64,000 bases of DNA from Blastomussa wellsi (GCA_947652115.1 OX393564.1:24152076-24216075), one strand, 5' to 3'. Shown: positions 26,601 to 39,116, counted from the stretch's first letter. Notes: generated from the sequence alone by a model not told the origin. Numbers and translations are program-made.

Positions 26601-29043
26601 TATCGTTGCAGGTACCACTACACCACAAGGTCCATCAGCCACCCTCAAGTCATCTAAGGCAATGTCACCAGTGTAGGACAAGCCCCTAATTCCTTCGATC
26701 TTGAGCTATGAGGATGGTATATATAGACATATGAAAAACAATGACCGGAATAAAATCGTGGATTGGGTATAACGTATTACAGTACTGCGGTCCTATACCG
26801 TTTTCACAATTTTTTGATATATTTTTGACAATTCCTGGTTTTCGTTTGAAGTGGCCAATTAAAGTGCCACTTGAAACAGAACCCGTCGGAATGTCACCAA
26901 AAAGGTGCCAAAAAGATGTCAAAAATCATAATGAATGATTAAAAATGTAAGGTCAAGGTGGCAATGGTAGGGAGCCGGCACTGTAAACTGGAAAATGTAT
27001 GTAGCCAGCGAAAATAAATATTTTTTTTCTGTAAAACTGCAATTAAATGTTTATCTATCAAAAACGTTTCAAACTGACCTCGCGTTCAGGAAAATAAAGT
27101 TATTATTTTTTGGCAATGGAGTTGCATGGCTTCTAAAATGAAAAATAATGTTTTTTTTTGTTTTCAAAGCAGTTCAAGTAAGAGGTATATATTTCGGGTT
27201 CTTTCTCTTCAATTAACGTAAGCCGGCTGCTCTTGCAAGACCCTTTGGAAAATGGAAATAAACTGATAAGCAACAAAAGCAAACAAGCCAAACTGAAGAA
27301 CGAACATTGCATCATTCGTTCAATTACTAGCAGTGTTTGCAGTTAGGTCTTCCATCTGCACTTACATCATAATCTCCAGTGATTGACACCTCGGCCTTTT
27401 TCCATGAGTTGCCCTGGTTACCAGCCTTGGTCCAAACTCTTATTCCACGGTTGTAAATATTCAACCTGTTGATGGTCGCTCCGTACATATGATAATGAAA
27501 CGAGAGGCAAACGGGTTTACTGTCGGCTCCATTAAGAGTCAGAATGGCTTTTTCGCCGTATTTTCGGGGACTAGAAGTCTCAATGTAAATGTAATGCCCT
27601 GCAAAGATAAATCGGGAACAAAGATTTCTCCTGGTTTGGCTACGATGTTCTTTGTTTTAACGGGCACTGGAAAAGCGACCAGTACCATACAACAAGCATG
27701 ATGAAAAATTATCACGGATAACTGTATCAAGACTAAATTATATATTTTTTTATTTTTTATTTTATTTATTCCTCCAGTCCAAGTTGACAACACTTAAATT
27801 AATTGACATAGTATGTTGGAAGGAGAGGAGAGGTGCACATCTAGATAAACTAATGTTGTTTCCCTTAAAGTTACGTGTAACAAGACTTGGGATTTTTAAT
27901 AAAATATTGTAGGAAAATAATAATAATGATAACAAAAATAGATAATGTATCATTAGTATTGAGTGACGGTACCAGGGCATAAGTGCTATCCTAAATAATC
28001 TTTTAGATGGCTTATCCCTTATGAATTGCCGTGGATATTATTCCAGAAGAAACTTCCAATTATGCTTGGGCAAAATCTCTTAAGATAAGTTATCTGCATA
28101 TGCAAGATGAAATATTTTCAGTTCGCCTAGTGGTGAACGATAAAGGAATAACGTTTTATTTTATATTTGCTTACGGCTAGTTCAATATCTTTTAAGGTGG
28201 ATTTCCACTGTCGCGTATTTTTTACGTGCGTTTACGTGCGTAAAAAATTAATTTAGAGACAAGGTATGAACGACTTGCGTATTAAACGTGTATACGCAAG
28301 TTTTTCATACATCGTCTCTTATTCTATTTCCGCACGTAAAAAATTACTCGACAGTGGAAATCCACCATTATTCGTGAAAAGGTCTTGGAGTTTTTACACT
28401 TTTGTTGTGTACTAAGGTATACCTTTTCCATTGTTACCATTTGATGGTCCAGTGTTGCTAGAAGGAGTACGACCATTCTTGCGAGCCCAGTCAAAGTCGT
28501 CATTTGTGGACTGCTCCCAGTTACAGAAGCCCTTTTCGAAATCACAGGCTGCATCTAAGAAAAAAATAAAGATTAACAACTACACAAAAAGCAAGCAATT
28601 GTCACACTTTCTAGGAAATAGACATTTTCAAGCAAACTCGAAATAGAACGGTTCTTCCAATTTCGTGATATATATTTTCTGTCGAAACGTAGTTCGCTCA
28701 GCAAACTAAAAATGATAACACTGTGTTTGAATTACTAGTAAGCAAACCGAAATTTCAGCGTTTAAAACAATCAATACACTTATTTTCTTGGTATTACAAA
28801 AGTTTAAGAGAAAATTATACAGTGTACCTCTTTGTCATATCGTCAAAAAATAAACGATAATTATCGTTGTCTCCTATAAAAAGGAGAGAAAAATAACAGG
28901 CCAAAAAATTAGCTTTAGAGATAATTTTACGAAAACTCTGTACTTTCCGGTAGAAAGGGTATTGAGACAACATATTCATCTTCTACTTTACCTTCACTAC
29001 GTGAAATTGAAAATGTCAGAAAAAGGACGATGATCGACTTCAT
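20668..29043 (-). CDS. Candidate MAM-alkaline phosphatase fusion, gene C
   Basis: Phosphatase exons: 26074-25745, 25462-25226, 24709-24473, 23746-23606, 23199-23092, 21175-20894, 20816-20668, all phase 1 with intact motifs ([41 protein letters not shown]). Exon 25462-25226 lacks three codons present in genes B and E. No signal-peptide exon was found in the 500 bases upstream. Instead, minus-strand exons 29043-28992 (signal peptide [13 protein letters not shown]), 28554-28423, 27598-27366 and 26705-26576 encode a MAM domain ([40 protein letters not shown]) and a Pro/Thr linker. They end in phase 1, matching the phosphatase exon. Joined length is 676 codons without a stop. The exons are clear; the fusion is inference. 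The alternative is two genes, with the MAM gene ending near 26445. The tail is short and basic with no GPI signal. Confidence 0.72.
21196..22270. mobile_element. Foldback-type element with 7-base subrepeats in its arms
   Basis: The left arm reads AAAATTTTCGGTGTCTGACA, then TTT and about 14 units of GCAGACT or GCAGACC (to about 21312). The right arm is the reverse complement, from about 22140 to 22270. The 1075-base element has an unrelated non-coding centre. Long inverted arms built of short tandem subrepeats are the hallmark of Foldback elements. Its left end is about 20 bases upstream of the acceptor of a gene C exon. Confidence 0.75.
28196..28366. repeat. MITE with 18-base perfect terminal inverted repeats
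   Basis: It starts GGTGGATTTCCACTGTCG and ends with the exact reverse complement. Subterminal TTTTTTACGTGCG segments also pair. Length 171 bases, non-coding, in the intron between the two main MAM exons. Confidence 0.85.
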
Positions 29044-29537
29044 TTTGCCAGTGTGTCTTTCACAGGCTAAGCACAATGATTCCCGAGTGATGACGCTGCT
29101 ACAGATCTATTTATGTCAATGTAGGTTGTCTTTTTTATTGTTATTAAACGGCTAGTTTTTCGGATATTTTTCCAGCTTGTTATTTTAAAAAGATCTCTTT
29201 GATGTCACTTAAGGTTTTCCTGCAATCTATAAGTTAAACTGTTAGGACAGATGCTTAAAAAGGATTTACCTACTCAAGCTGGAGTGAGATGGATTTAATT
29301 GAAAGAGGCGCATTATTTACATTGATTTTCTATTGGTTTGTTAACCGTCCTGCCATTTCTTTTATAACACGGAACACCGCGCAAAGGAGTCGGTTTAAAC
29401 AGGCGAACAAGCTGATTTTAAGGAAAACGTTTACGAGTTAAACAAGTTAGGTCCCACAAAACCCCGTATATTTTTTGCAGGCTATATATCCAAACTAATA
29501 AGATAGGGAAAATAACCAGATAAATTATAATTATACA
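29044..29537. other. 5' flank of gene C
   Basis: Non-coding AT-rich sequence immediately upstream of the signal-peptide exon at 28992-29043, and so the likely promoter region. No specific element could be assigned. Confidence 0.4.
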
Positions 29538-29826
29538 GGCGCAGTGGCCTAATGGTTAGTGCGCTGGACTCTGGATCGGACGGTCCGGGTTCGAGTCCTG
29601 GCCGGGCCACTGCGTTGTGTTCTTGGGCAAGACACTTTACTCTCACAGTGCCTCTCTTCACCCAGGTGTATAAATGGGTACCGGCGAATTTACTGCTGGG
29701 GGTAACCCTGCGATGGACTAGCATCCCATCCAGGGGGAAGTAGAAATACTCTCTGTCGCTTCATGCTACAGAAACCGGGATAAGCTCCGGCCTGATGGGC
29801 CACTAGGCCCGACTGCGGACTTACCT
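29538..29826 (+). mobile_element. tRNA-derived SINE
   Basis: The head is tRNA-like, with an A box (TGGCCTAATGGTTAGTGCG) and a B box (GGTTCGAGTCC), and the ends GGCGCAGTGGC and GCCACTGC pair. A body typical of metazoan SINEs follows: TTGGGCAAGACACTTTACTC, then CACCCAGGTGTATAAATGGG and CCCTGCGATGGACTAGCATC. It is an RNA polymerase III retroposon with no protein. Confidence 0.85.
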
Positions 29827-30724
29827 TTATACAGTACAGCAAGGGCAAATGGATGTCTTACCTTTCAGCGATAAAGAGAAAGACAAAAAGGGAAGATAAT
29901 ATTTTGAGAAAAAGATGAAACAGCATACGAATTCCGACTTTAATCAAGCTACAGGGATGATCGTGCCGTCCCGGTCACGTTTGGGGTTTACAAAGTCTTC
30001 AATGACTTCGCGTACAGATTTGTCAGGATATGCGGACATCAATGGAATATTGTTTGACGACCTTCACTTCTTCCTTCCAGTTATTAGCAATTTGCGAGAA
30101 CACATTGTTGCGGACACATTCTTCCTCCTGGCGATTTGTTGCCCGCGTAAACATTTTTTGTGTCTCGGACACAAAATTTGCGTCCGCAACGATGTTGCGC
30201 GCGCAAACAAGTAGGGAAACATTTGCGTCGGCAACAATGAGTGGTCGTTTGCCACCGCCTTTAGTTTCCACTTCTCTGGAATGGTCGATTTCAAAAGTAT
30301 TTGTAGTTTCCCTGGCGCTTATTTGTGTGTGGGGGTATTTTCGGATTGGCTTTATTATCTTCACACAAATTTTGCGTTACGCGTAGCTAGAAGAGACTTC
30401 AGTATGTAAGTATTTAGGCGCAGTGCAGGATATGAATATTGCAGCTCACTGAAATAAACAAATGACAAAAACAAAATGTGACACAAAGCAAGACCTACAA
30501 TCATCAGAGAAACCGTCAAAATTCTATGCAATACTTATAATTTCACACTGTCCTAAAAGCAGACAACATTATAATCAATAAGAACTTTATTCTTTAAGCT
30601 CTAAAACTCAATACATCAAGGGTTTGCGTCCACATTCATTAGGCCGCGACCGGCTTTATTAATTACTTTCTAGGTGGCATCTTATGCCCGTTTAATCTGA
30701 CTTAGTTGTTTAAAGGGGGCTTAA
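29827..30724. other. Intergenic stretch before the nested transposon cluster
   Basis: No gene is supported. The part at 30085-30240 contains several inverted and repeated pieces around TTGCGGACACA, GTCTCGGACACAAAATTTGCG and GTTGCGCGCGCAAACA. This suggests a decayed foldback repeat. Confidence 0.4.
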
Positions 30725-31020
30725 GGCCTGGCAAAACGAGGAAACAAGTTTACTGAAACAAGTTTCTATAATTATTTTCTCGACCTGGCTAAGCGAAGAA
30801 TCCTGTTTCCGGAAGCATCGTGGGTGCATGCGCACTTTTAATTTGTTGCGACTTGGCCCTGTGGGAGGAGGAAGGAGAATAGAAAAACGAAAGAAAGGAC
30901 CAGACAGATTGTGGTCGGAAAGAAGAAGCGAGAAGAGGGCCTTTCAGACCAATTGTTCGCAAATTGTCCGTGGAAGAGACGGCAAAGTAACAAATGAGGC
31001 CTGCCGTGGCAAAACCGGGA

Positions 31021-31184
31021 TGTTGTGTCGGTCATGTGACCCTATACGTAATTGCACTGGAGCGGAACGAGGGGATTACACGTGGAACGCGAAGCTGTTT
31101 AGGAGTTTCATGTAGATTCAATTCGTTCATTGTTGGTTAGCTTAAATGCAATTTAAAGGACACAGTTATTGACAGAATACAACA
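31021..31184 (+). repeat. 5' LTR
   Basis: 164 bases, TGTTGTGTCGG to AATACAACA, with short terminal inverted TGTTG and CAACA. It has one mismatch to the 3' LTR (AATTTAAAGG here, AATTAAAAGG there). Confidence 0.93.
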
Positions 31185-31202
31185 CTGGCGACGAGGATAT
31201 TC
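31185..31202 (+). promoter_or_regulatory. Candidate primer-binding site
   Basis: CTGGCGACGAGGATATTC starts immediately after the 5' LTR, where the tRNA primer anneals in this class of elements. The tRNA identity was not determined. Confidence 0.5.
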
Positions 31203-31223
31203 AGTACCTTCGCGTAGGTCAAC

Positions 31224-34016
31224 ATGGCAGCGGCAAGTGTTGAATTTGGAGGAATTTTGCCGTTCGACTGTAAAGGCGCCATTACTTCAGTTGCTCCTCG
31301 GTGGAAAAAGTGGAAAAAATCGTTCGAATACTACATCTTAGCAAAAGGAATCACTCAGAGTGCTCGAAAAAAAGGTTTACTGTTACACTGCGCTGGCACA
31401 GAAGTGCAAGAATTGTTCGAAACCTTGCAAGATCCAGGACCACCGGCAGGGGCGGGAGAAGACAATGCTGACGAATATCAGAAAGCCCTGCGAACACTTG
31501 ATGCTCATTTTAGCACGCAGTTAAACGAGCCGTACGAAAGGCACGTCTTTAGAAGTCTCAAACAGGAGGAAGGAGAGACGGTCGATCAATTTATTACTCG
31601 ATTACGACGCCAAGCGGAAAATTGTAATTGGGATAACGCAGATGAGCCGATTCGTGATCAGGTCATCGACAAGTGCAGATCAGCCGAGTTGCGGCGGAAA
31701 CTATTGCTAAAGGGAACCCATCTAACTCTGGAAAAGGTGCAAGAAATCGCTCGATCTTTTGAGGCTGTAGACATTCAGCTGAAAGCGATGACTGGTGCGG
31801 AAGAAGATCGTCAAGAAGTTAATCGAATCGAACAAAGAGAGACCGCTGACCAGTTCAAAGGAAAAGAAGCGAAAGCCAGATGTTATCGTTGTGACAGAGA
31901 GGGTCATTTTAGTCGTGATAGGTGTTGTCCGGCAAGAAACGCCGAGTGTCAGAGGTGTCACAAGATAGGACATTTTGCTAAGGTTTGCCAAACGAAAACT
32001 GTCACCAGCAAAAAAGGATTTCCTCCACGAGATGTGCCGAACAAAAAGAGATCGAATGTGAACTCGATTGATGATGGCAACATGGGAGCCGAGGGTGATG
32101 ACGACGAGTACGCATTCACTGTGGGCGGCGGAAATACAGGTGGGATGGTAAATGTGTTAGTTGGAGGTATCTCTGTGCGAATGCTTATTGATTCTGGGGC
32201 AAGCACTAATGTGATTGATAAAGGGACATGGGAGGAGCTAAAATCCCAGAAGATTGAATGCAAATCCCGTAAGTGTGAAAAGAAGCTGTATGCTTATGGC
32301 AGTAGTGTGCCTTTAAAAGTTATTGGTTGTTTTGAAGCAAGAGTAGTCCTGGATGACAGAGTTTGTGAGGCCGAGTTTGTAGTGATTGAAGGGAAGGGAC
32401 AACCCCTGTTGGGGAGGAGTACAGCAACCAAGCTTGGAGTGCTTCAAATAGGAAGTGTCATCAACTCTGTAAGCAATGACATTGTAGAAGAATTCAAAGA
32501 TTGTTTTACAGGAGTAGGAAAGTTAAAAGGGTACCAGCTTAAGTTGCACGTGACAGAGGATGTGGCACCTGTAGTTCAGCCACTGCGCAGACCACCATTC
32601 AATCTTAAAGACAAAATTGAGAAGAAATTAGACGAGCTTGAGAGCATGGACATCATTGAGAAAGTAAACAGTCCATCTCAGTGGGTCAGCCCTGTAGTTG
32701 TAGTCCCAAAACCCAATGGGGAAGTGAGACTGTGTGTAGACATGCGACAAGCAAATTGTGCAGTAGAACGTGAGCGATATCCCATTCCAACCATTGACGA
32801 AGTACTTCAAGACATGAACAACAGTAAAGTGTTTAGCAAGCTAGACTTAAGATGGGGGTACCACCAAATTGAATTGTCGGAAGAGTCCCGTGAGATTACA
32901 ACATTCATCACACATAAAGTTCTGTACCGATATAAAAGATTGATGTTCGGGATATCATCAGCTCCAGAGAAATACCAGCAGGTCATCCAACAGACACTGC
33001 AAGGTATAGAAGGGGTGCACAATATCTCAGATGATATTATAGTGCATGGTACAACACATGACCAACATGATGAGCGTCTGCGAAAAGTGATGAGGCGTGT
33101 ACGCGAATGTGGCCTTACACTCAACTTGGAAAAGTGCCAATTCTCCATGAGCGAATTGACATTCATGGGCCATGTCCTATCAAGTCGAGGAGTCGGTGTG
33201 GCCGCTGACAAAGTGAGGGCAGTAGTGGAAGCAAGAGAACCAGAGTCAGTTTCAGAAGTCAGGTCATTCTTGGGTCTAGTAAATTATAGTGGGAGGTTTA
33301 TCCCAGATCTTGCAACACTCTCGGAGCCTCTGCGAAGACTGACAAAGAAGGATGTTGAGTTCCAATGGGGACCAGAGCAAGCAGCAGCATTTCAGAAGCT
33401 GAAAAATGAACTGGCTCGAGCAGAGATTCTAGGATACTATGACAAAGATGCGGAGACTCGTTTTATCACTGATGCAAGCCCCGTAGGTTTGGGCGCCGTT
33501 CTCGCTCAGAAACAGCAGGGAGAATTCAGGGTCATTATGTATGCCAGTCGAAGTTTAACCGAAGTAGAACGCAGATACAGTCAGACGGAGCGCGAGGCGC
33601 TAGCAATCGTATGGGCTTGTGAACGTTTCCACACTTACTTGTATGGGATCAAGTTTCACCTCGTAACTGATCACAAGCCATTGGAGTGTCTGTACTCAAA
33701 GAAATCCAAACCCCCTGCTCGCATTGAACGATGGGTACTGCGTATGCAAGTCTTTGATTACACTATTGAATACAAGCCTGGTAGCGAGAACATAGCAGAT
33801 TCTCTGTCTCGGCTGAGCTGTTGCCACAGTCAAGAAGGGGAGAAAAGGAGGAACGTTGCAGAAGAATATGTACGGTTTATAGCCCAGACAGCCACCCCAA
33901 AGGCCATGACAACACGAGAAGTAGAGGAACACTCCCACCATGATGCTGAACTGAGTGAAGTAAGGCGATGCATTCATGAAGGTGTCTGGAGCAACAAAGA
34001 ATGTGTTAAATATTTT
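31224..34016 (+). CDS. Gag-Pol polyprotein, part 1 (to RNase H), interrupted
   Basis: 931 codons from the first ATG after the primer-binding site. The N-terminal Gag region (about 1-215) is followed by two CCHC zinc knuckles near 220-254. An aspartic protease with a DSGAS motif lies near 320. Reverse transcriptase (about 440-640) carries FSKLDL and the SDD catalytic pair near 600. RNase H (about 740-870) carries TDASPVGLGAVLA and ends DSLSR. The frame is then cut by the inserted DNA transposon, which adds about 23 foreign residues before a stop at 34088. The integrase resumes at 39891. The insert length is a multiple of three, so the two parts lie in one frame. No stop or frameshift is seen in either part. 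Confidence 0.92.
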
Positions 34017-34090
34017 CATCTCCAGAAATCGCGGACATTTTTGAGCCTGCGGACCACCAGCAGTAAATCACGGAAATTCGGAAAATAAAG

Positions 34091-35169
34091 ATGGCCGCCA
34101 AGAGAAAACCAAGTGTGGATTACGGCATTTTGCACAACTTTTCGTCAGTCGTGCTGTATGACACGGGCAGAAAACCTAAGGGGAAGTTTTTTGAAGTGGA
34201 GAGAATAATTGAGAAGAGAAACAAAGCACACGTGAGTACGATTAAATGAAAATGAACGCTAATTTGTTGATCGATTTCAACAACTCCATGCATTTAGTTC
34301 TTGCCTTCTGCTTAACCCGGCCGTCTGTTTCTTTTTATCAGAGCGACGAATACTTAATAAAATGGTCTGGCTGGCCCATCTACGATTCCAGTTGGGAGCC
34401 GGCCGATAATTTAACACCATACCTACTGCGGTGAGTGTTGTTTCTTTCAAACTTTTTTACTTTATGTTCCAAAGCTTTATGTACAATGTTGTAAGTTGTG
34501 CAAGCAACATTATTTGAGCTTGAAAAGAGCCAACCAGCTAAAATTCAAATGTGTAAGGTTTTAAAAAAAATTCCCTTAACTTATATTTATCATTTATCCC
34601 ACTGTTTAGAAAATCTGCATATAAAATCTTAATTAGAACAGCAACAACAACAAAAAAAACAAATGAAAAATATAATGCTACCTATAACTATTTATTTGGA
34701 ACATCATTTTCTTAACTATGTCCCATTCATTCCAACATTCAGATTATATGAAAGACCACTTGTTCCCAATCAATATCGGATGGAAACTGTGGCCAAAGAC
34801 TTCCATCAAGCCATCGTCACAAGCCTGAAAGGGAAGTCATTTGCCCCTGTTGATGTTCGCATGGATCTGGATATTTTTAGATATATATTCAGAGGAAAGG
34901 GGAAGCCATCAGAACACAAAGGATACCACATGTACCACCAGGCTGACTTTTCAAGATTCAATGCATTGCCTGAAAGCTGGTGGTACATTTTAGATGCAAA
35001 TGGCCAGGGTACTGCCATAGACTTCCCATTAAAAATGAAAGCTGTCCTGAGCTGGACACGTGATCATTATGTAAAGAAAGATGGAAATCTTATAAAAGGA
35101 CCCAGGGCTCCTATTGAAAAGTTAATAATCCATTTTGTAAAAAAAGCATGTAGCCTTGAGTCAGTATAA
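34091..35169 (+). CDS. Chromodomain protein of the inserted transposon
   Basis: Three exons, 34091-34231, 34342-34430 and 34743-35169, with GT-AG introns, give 218 residues with no stop. The first two exons form a chromodomain: FFEVERIIEKRNK, then YLIKWSGWPIYDSSWEP and a leucine-rich end. The aromatic residues expected to form a methyl-lysine cage (F, W, W) are present. The remaining 142 codons (RGKGKPSEHKG, WWYILDANGQG and a basic C-terminus) match nothing I recognise. The start is the first ATG, about 75 bases inside the terminal repeat. It is convergent with the candidate transposase. Chromodomains in mobile elements often direct integration to marked chromatin; that role here is inference. 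Confidence 0.8.
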
Positions 35170-35186
35170 CACTTCTTGGCTTCCAA

Positions 35187-35401
35187 AAAGGGATGCCGGT
35201 TGTTTCGCATACAAGTTGTTTTGCATTCATTGAATGGCTTAAGAACGAGGTATATTCATGTGGGAGCTCTCTTGTTTGGATTCATGGGTAAAAGAACGAC
35301 AAAATATTTATGTGTAGCATGCTGTCATTAAGTTTTAAGTAATGATTCCGAAACGACTTGTATCCAAATCGACTTGTATGCGAAACAACCGGCTTCCCTT
35401 T
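35187..35401. repeat. MITE with about 31-base terminal inverted repeats
   Basis: The left end AAAGGGATGCCGGTTGTTTC continues GCATACAAGT. The right end is its inverted copy, with a single mismatch in the first 20 bases. Length 215 bases. It lies between the two convergent genes of the host transposon. Confidence 0.8.
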
Positions 35402-35408
35402 GTAGTTA

Positions 35409-35594
35409 CAGTGGAACCTCGATTTAATGAAGTCGCTGGGGACCGGCCAAATTTGTTCATTAAATCAAAGTTTGTTATATCGAGATTCTGTTCCATACAT
35501 TCTAATGTAAAGCACTTTGGCCGGGATCGAGAAAATTGTTCGTTAAATCAAGGACTTTGTTAAATCGGAGGTTCGTTAAATCAAGGTTCTACTG
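35409..35594. mobile_element. pogo/Tigger-like MITE with TA target duplication
   Basis: It is flanked by TA (35407-35408 and 35595-35596). It begins CAGTGGAACCTCGATTTAA and ends as the inverted form with two differences. The internal parts (TTCATTAAATC, TTCGTTAAATC) repeat the same theme. TA duplication with a CAGT.GAACC end is typical of pogo/Tigger elements. Length 186 bases. Confidence 0.85.
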
Positions 35595-35603
35595 TATTGA
35601 ACA

Positions 35604-38600
35604 TTATTCTTGGTGCATTATCGCTCTCCTTAAAACATCCCTGAGTTTGTCTAATCTTCTAACTTTAGTTATAATTTTCATTTCCTTGAGTTTGTCCCTT
35701 ATTTCTTGCACACTCATGTTATCAACATCAATTGCCACCTGTTGCTCGTTTTCATCTTCCCTTGGGTCAACACATAAACGTGGCCGCTTCCTCCTTTGCT
35801 CAAAAATGTCTAATGACCAGTATTCATTGTTTTTTTTATTGTACTTGTTTGGTTCTCTTTCAAACTCTTGAAGGTGGTCAATTCTTTTGAGAGATAACAT
35901 AGCTTCTTTACAAGGATCATGCTTGTTGCTTTTGTTGTGGTAGATAGATCTCACAATGTCATTTACTTTTTCAACTCCTTGCCCAGTGAAGGCCTTGAAT
36001 GGTATCTCATCGCTGAGAAACCTGGGAACGTGATACACCAGGATATGAAGGTATGGTGTTATGCGTGCTTTTTCATAGCCAATTACCTTCCCTCCTAGTG
36101 ACAGAAAAAGTTGAATCCAAGTTCTTGCCTGTTGAAAAAAATATATAAGATAAGTAATTGAACAAATATTGATAATTAAAATGATTAATAATAATTTGTC
36201 CCTTTTCATTACAAAGGTGGGAGAGAGCAATTTAATAATAATAATAATAATAATGATAATACATGTATTAATAATGGTACCAATATTAACATATTCAATG
36301 ACATACATCCTCAAAGAACAAATTTATTTCATCCTGATGCAGCTCCCATTTTGACATTGTTTGATATAACCTATTGAAGCCCTGAAAGAAAGACAAAGTT
36401 TGTAAGTAGAGCTATATTTAGAGTCGAACATGCACAAAATGTCACAAAATTGGATTTTTTAAAAAAATTTTTTATTTTTCTTAAAACTTACCTTCCAAAT
36501 TTGAGTGATTGTATCAGCATGTTCTGAAGGAAGGATATGTGCAAACTTGTCAGGTAGGCTTTGGAGGACTTTTTTCTTTTCATTTCCCACCATGCTCGTC
36601 CAGTCATATAGTCCACTTGCTGTGCCGTCGGCATTGTGCTTTTCCCAAACATTAAAGCTAACTCCACAGCTACTGATGGCCTCAATTAGTTTCTCCAAGT
36701 TGTCCCATGTTCTTGCAGATTGTGGTTTGTTGATGTTATTCTTTTTGTCTGTTTGAATAGCATCATTAATAAGATTTTTCTCCAGCTTGTCTAGAAGAAA
36801 GAGAATGAATGAAAATTATTTCTTTTTTATTCATTGTTCCAAGAAATATCCAAACTCCCCATATTTCATAATGCTTTAGAGAATACCGGTACCTGTCACC
36901 CTGAGAAGCAAGTGAAGTTCATCCACTCTGATGTTCTCGATTGGAATGTTTAGGAGTGGTGGTCTGATGCAGCCATAGTTATTAGTGGATTTATTTGACA
37001 GCTCTCGGTTTTCCTCAATGGTTCTTTTGATGTCGTTACTCCAGTAGTGCTCTTTTGGCTTGGAAGTGTCCCAACTGTTGAGAGAAGTTTGTTTGAATTG
37101 AGTTTGAGTGAGTGTTTTTCTTTTAAGCAGTTTAAATATTTTTTTATGAGACATGATGCTATTATAGTACCTACCGTACATTCTTGTGTAGTTTGCAGTA
37201 CACACAGGCGTAGTCAGATTTTGCACTGTTCATCCCAAGAACTAGTAAAATGAACTAAATAAATCATAGTAGTTAAATATTTATTATATTTCATGAATTG
37301 TTGGCAGAAGTAGGATATATATATATATATTTATATGTTTGCATAGCTGAAAAAATAAATTCTAAATTTTTAATGTGAGTCATTAATAATAATAAGAATT
37401 ATATTTTATTTATCATCATCACCATCATCATGATTATCAATTGTTACCTTGTAATCCCCAGATAAGTAGAACTCCAAGGGTATCTTGTGGCCATTCACCT
37501 CAATTTCTCCTTTCTCCACCAACTCATTGATTTCACCGAACAATTCTTTACAGGAGACTTTTAGGATGTCATAGTCTTCACTCCCAGCAACAATCCCCAC
37601 AGCATGGTTACCTGTTTGAAACATATCATATGCATATTATAGAGACACACTTGTATATTTTCATTTTATGCATTAAATCAATATTTACCTTTAAAAGACA
37701 TAACTTTTTGTCCATCAGATAAAAGGGCAAATGAAAGAACAATGAAATTGGCTATTCGTGACATTTTTGCTCCATCACCAGACACCTTCACCAGTTGTTT
37801 TCCAAGGTCACCACTTTCAACCTAAAAAACAGGACCAAATAAGGCTTTATTGATTATAAAAGATAATCTATTTCACAAGTATTTACACCTGGATTCTTTA
37901 AAGCATCCTATTTCTGAAATTGTTAGTTACAACCAAAGCAATCCAAGAGATACCCTTCGCCCACCCCCCTATCTTCCCTTGCCCCATCCCCCTCCCCACC
38001 TTAAAAAATGAAAAGAAAATGTACCTTTTTTTTAATTTGTGCTCGAAGCTCCTCCTTGAAACTCATTTGAGCTCCTGCATGCTTGCCTGGGGTCCTTGCA
38101 ATGTGAAAAATTTGATTCAAATCGCTTCTACACTGCTTAATCAAATAACTTCTTGGGACATCATTTAATGTCATTGATAGTTCATGGTAGGCAGCATCTC
38201 CCACACTGCACGTGTCCATTATGTAAAGGAGGGTTCTTATCGTATCTTTGTCTTTTTCTGGGAGATTATGAAAAGATGTCTTGCTGCTGGCACTGTTTTC
38301 ATATTCGAGATTTGATTCTTTGCCATCCATGTCTCTGACCTTGATAGATTCAAGTGACAGTCCAAATGATTCCAAAAACCAAAGGGCCTGCCCAGCCCTT
38401 GTCTTCACTTCCTTTAGCTTCCTCCTTACTTGACGTTCCCCAACCCCACCCACTGACCGGCTTCTGTTTTTTAATTTGTCACTGCAATTAGTGCATACCA
38501 TTACGTCCTCAATAAAATCAAGATATTCTTCCAGTTTTTGATTTTCCTCTAGTCTATTTTCTAATGCGCCCTCTAGTTTTTCTACTCGGCACTGTTCTTC

Positions 38601-39116
38601 CATGAGATCTTGAACAAGTTTCTCACACCTGCTATCGAGTTCTTCAACTTGGCTTTTGAGATCTTTATTCTCCATTTCGCACTCTTCTAAGCGAGCCCTC
38701 AAAGAACTAACATCTGTTAGTTCCTGCTGGAAAACTTGAACTTCCCGTTCTTTCTTTAAAAAGTTGACCCTAGTGAAGCCACGTAAACCTTTTCCTTTTG
38801 TATATGCTTCTGACGCCAACGTCCTTAAACGCTCGTTGATTCTTTTAGCGTCGGGTTTAATCGCAAAAGGTAGGTGTGCGGTGATTGCAGTGGCCTGAAA
38901 GAGTTCTAAGTAAGATGTGTTCGCGATAGTCCTAGTTAAATCGCGCCATTTCAGCAAGAGTTTATTCGTTAGCCTCAAAAGAAGACATGGGAAAGCCGAT
39001 CGTTGCTGAGACACATATTGTAAAGGCGATGAACTGACAGAAGCTTGTAACTGGAATTTTATTTTAAATTCATCTTGTGCTGAAATATTGTCGGACATTG
39101 CAGCGAAGGAAAACAA
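35604..39116 (-). CDS. 849-residue candidate DDE transposase with coiled coil
   Basis: Eight minus-strand exons: 39116-38025, 37821-37689, 37611-37448, 37254-37175, 37074-36893, 36790-36492, 36381-36307, 36128-35604. All junctions are GT-AG with matching phases and no stop in 850 codons. A second in-frame ATG lies six codons in. Residues about 120-210 are a strong coiled coil (EERARLEECEMENKDL-type heptads), followed by CTNC. Further motifs are KVSGDGAK (Asp near 380), FYLSGDYK (Asp near 461), ACVYCKLH (a CxxC-H pair) and GQGVEKVND (Glu near 728). The last about 40 residues resemble a SAP-like DNA-binding helix pair. I recall similar uncharacterised proteins in cnidarian genomes but no named family. 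The D-D-E assignment is inference from spacing and context. Confidence 0.82.

Noticed and set aside
29990..30390. Overlapping open frames on both strands
   Set aside because: They run through an inverted, repetitive region, show no domain and have no splice support.
37175..37254. Apparent one-base frameshift in the candidate transposase
   Set aside because: It arises only if the acceptor is placed at a later AG. The upstream TTTAG acceptor restores phase and a conserved FILLVLGM segment.
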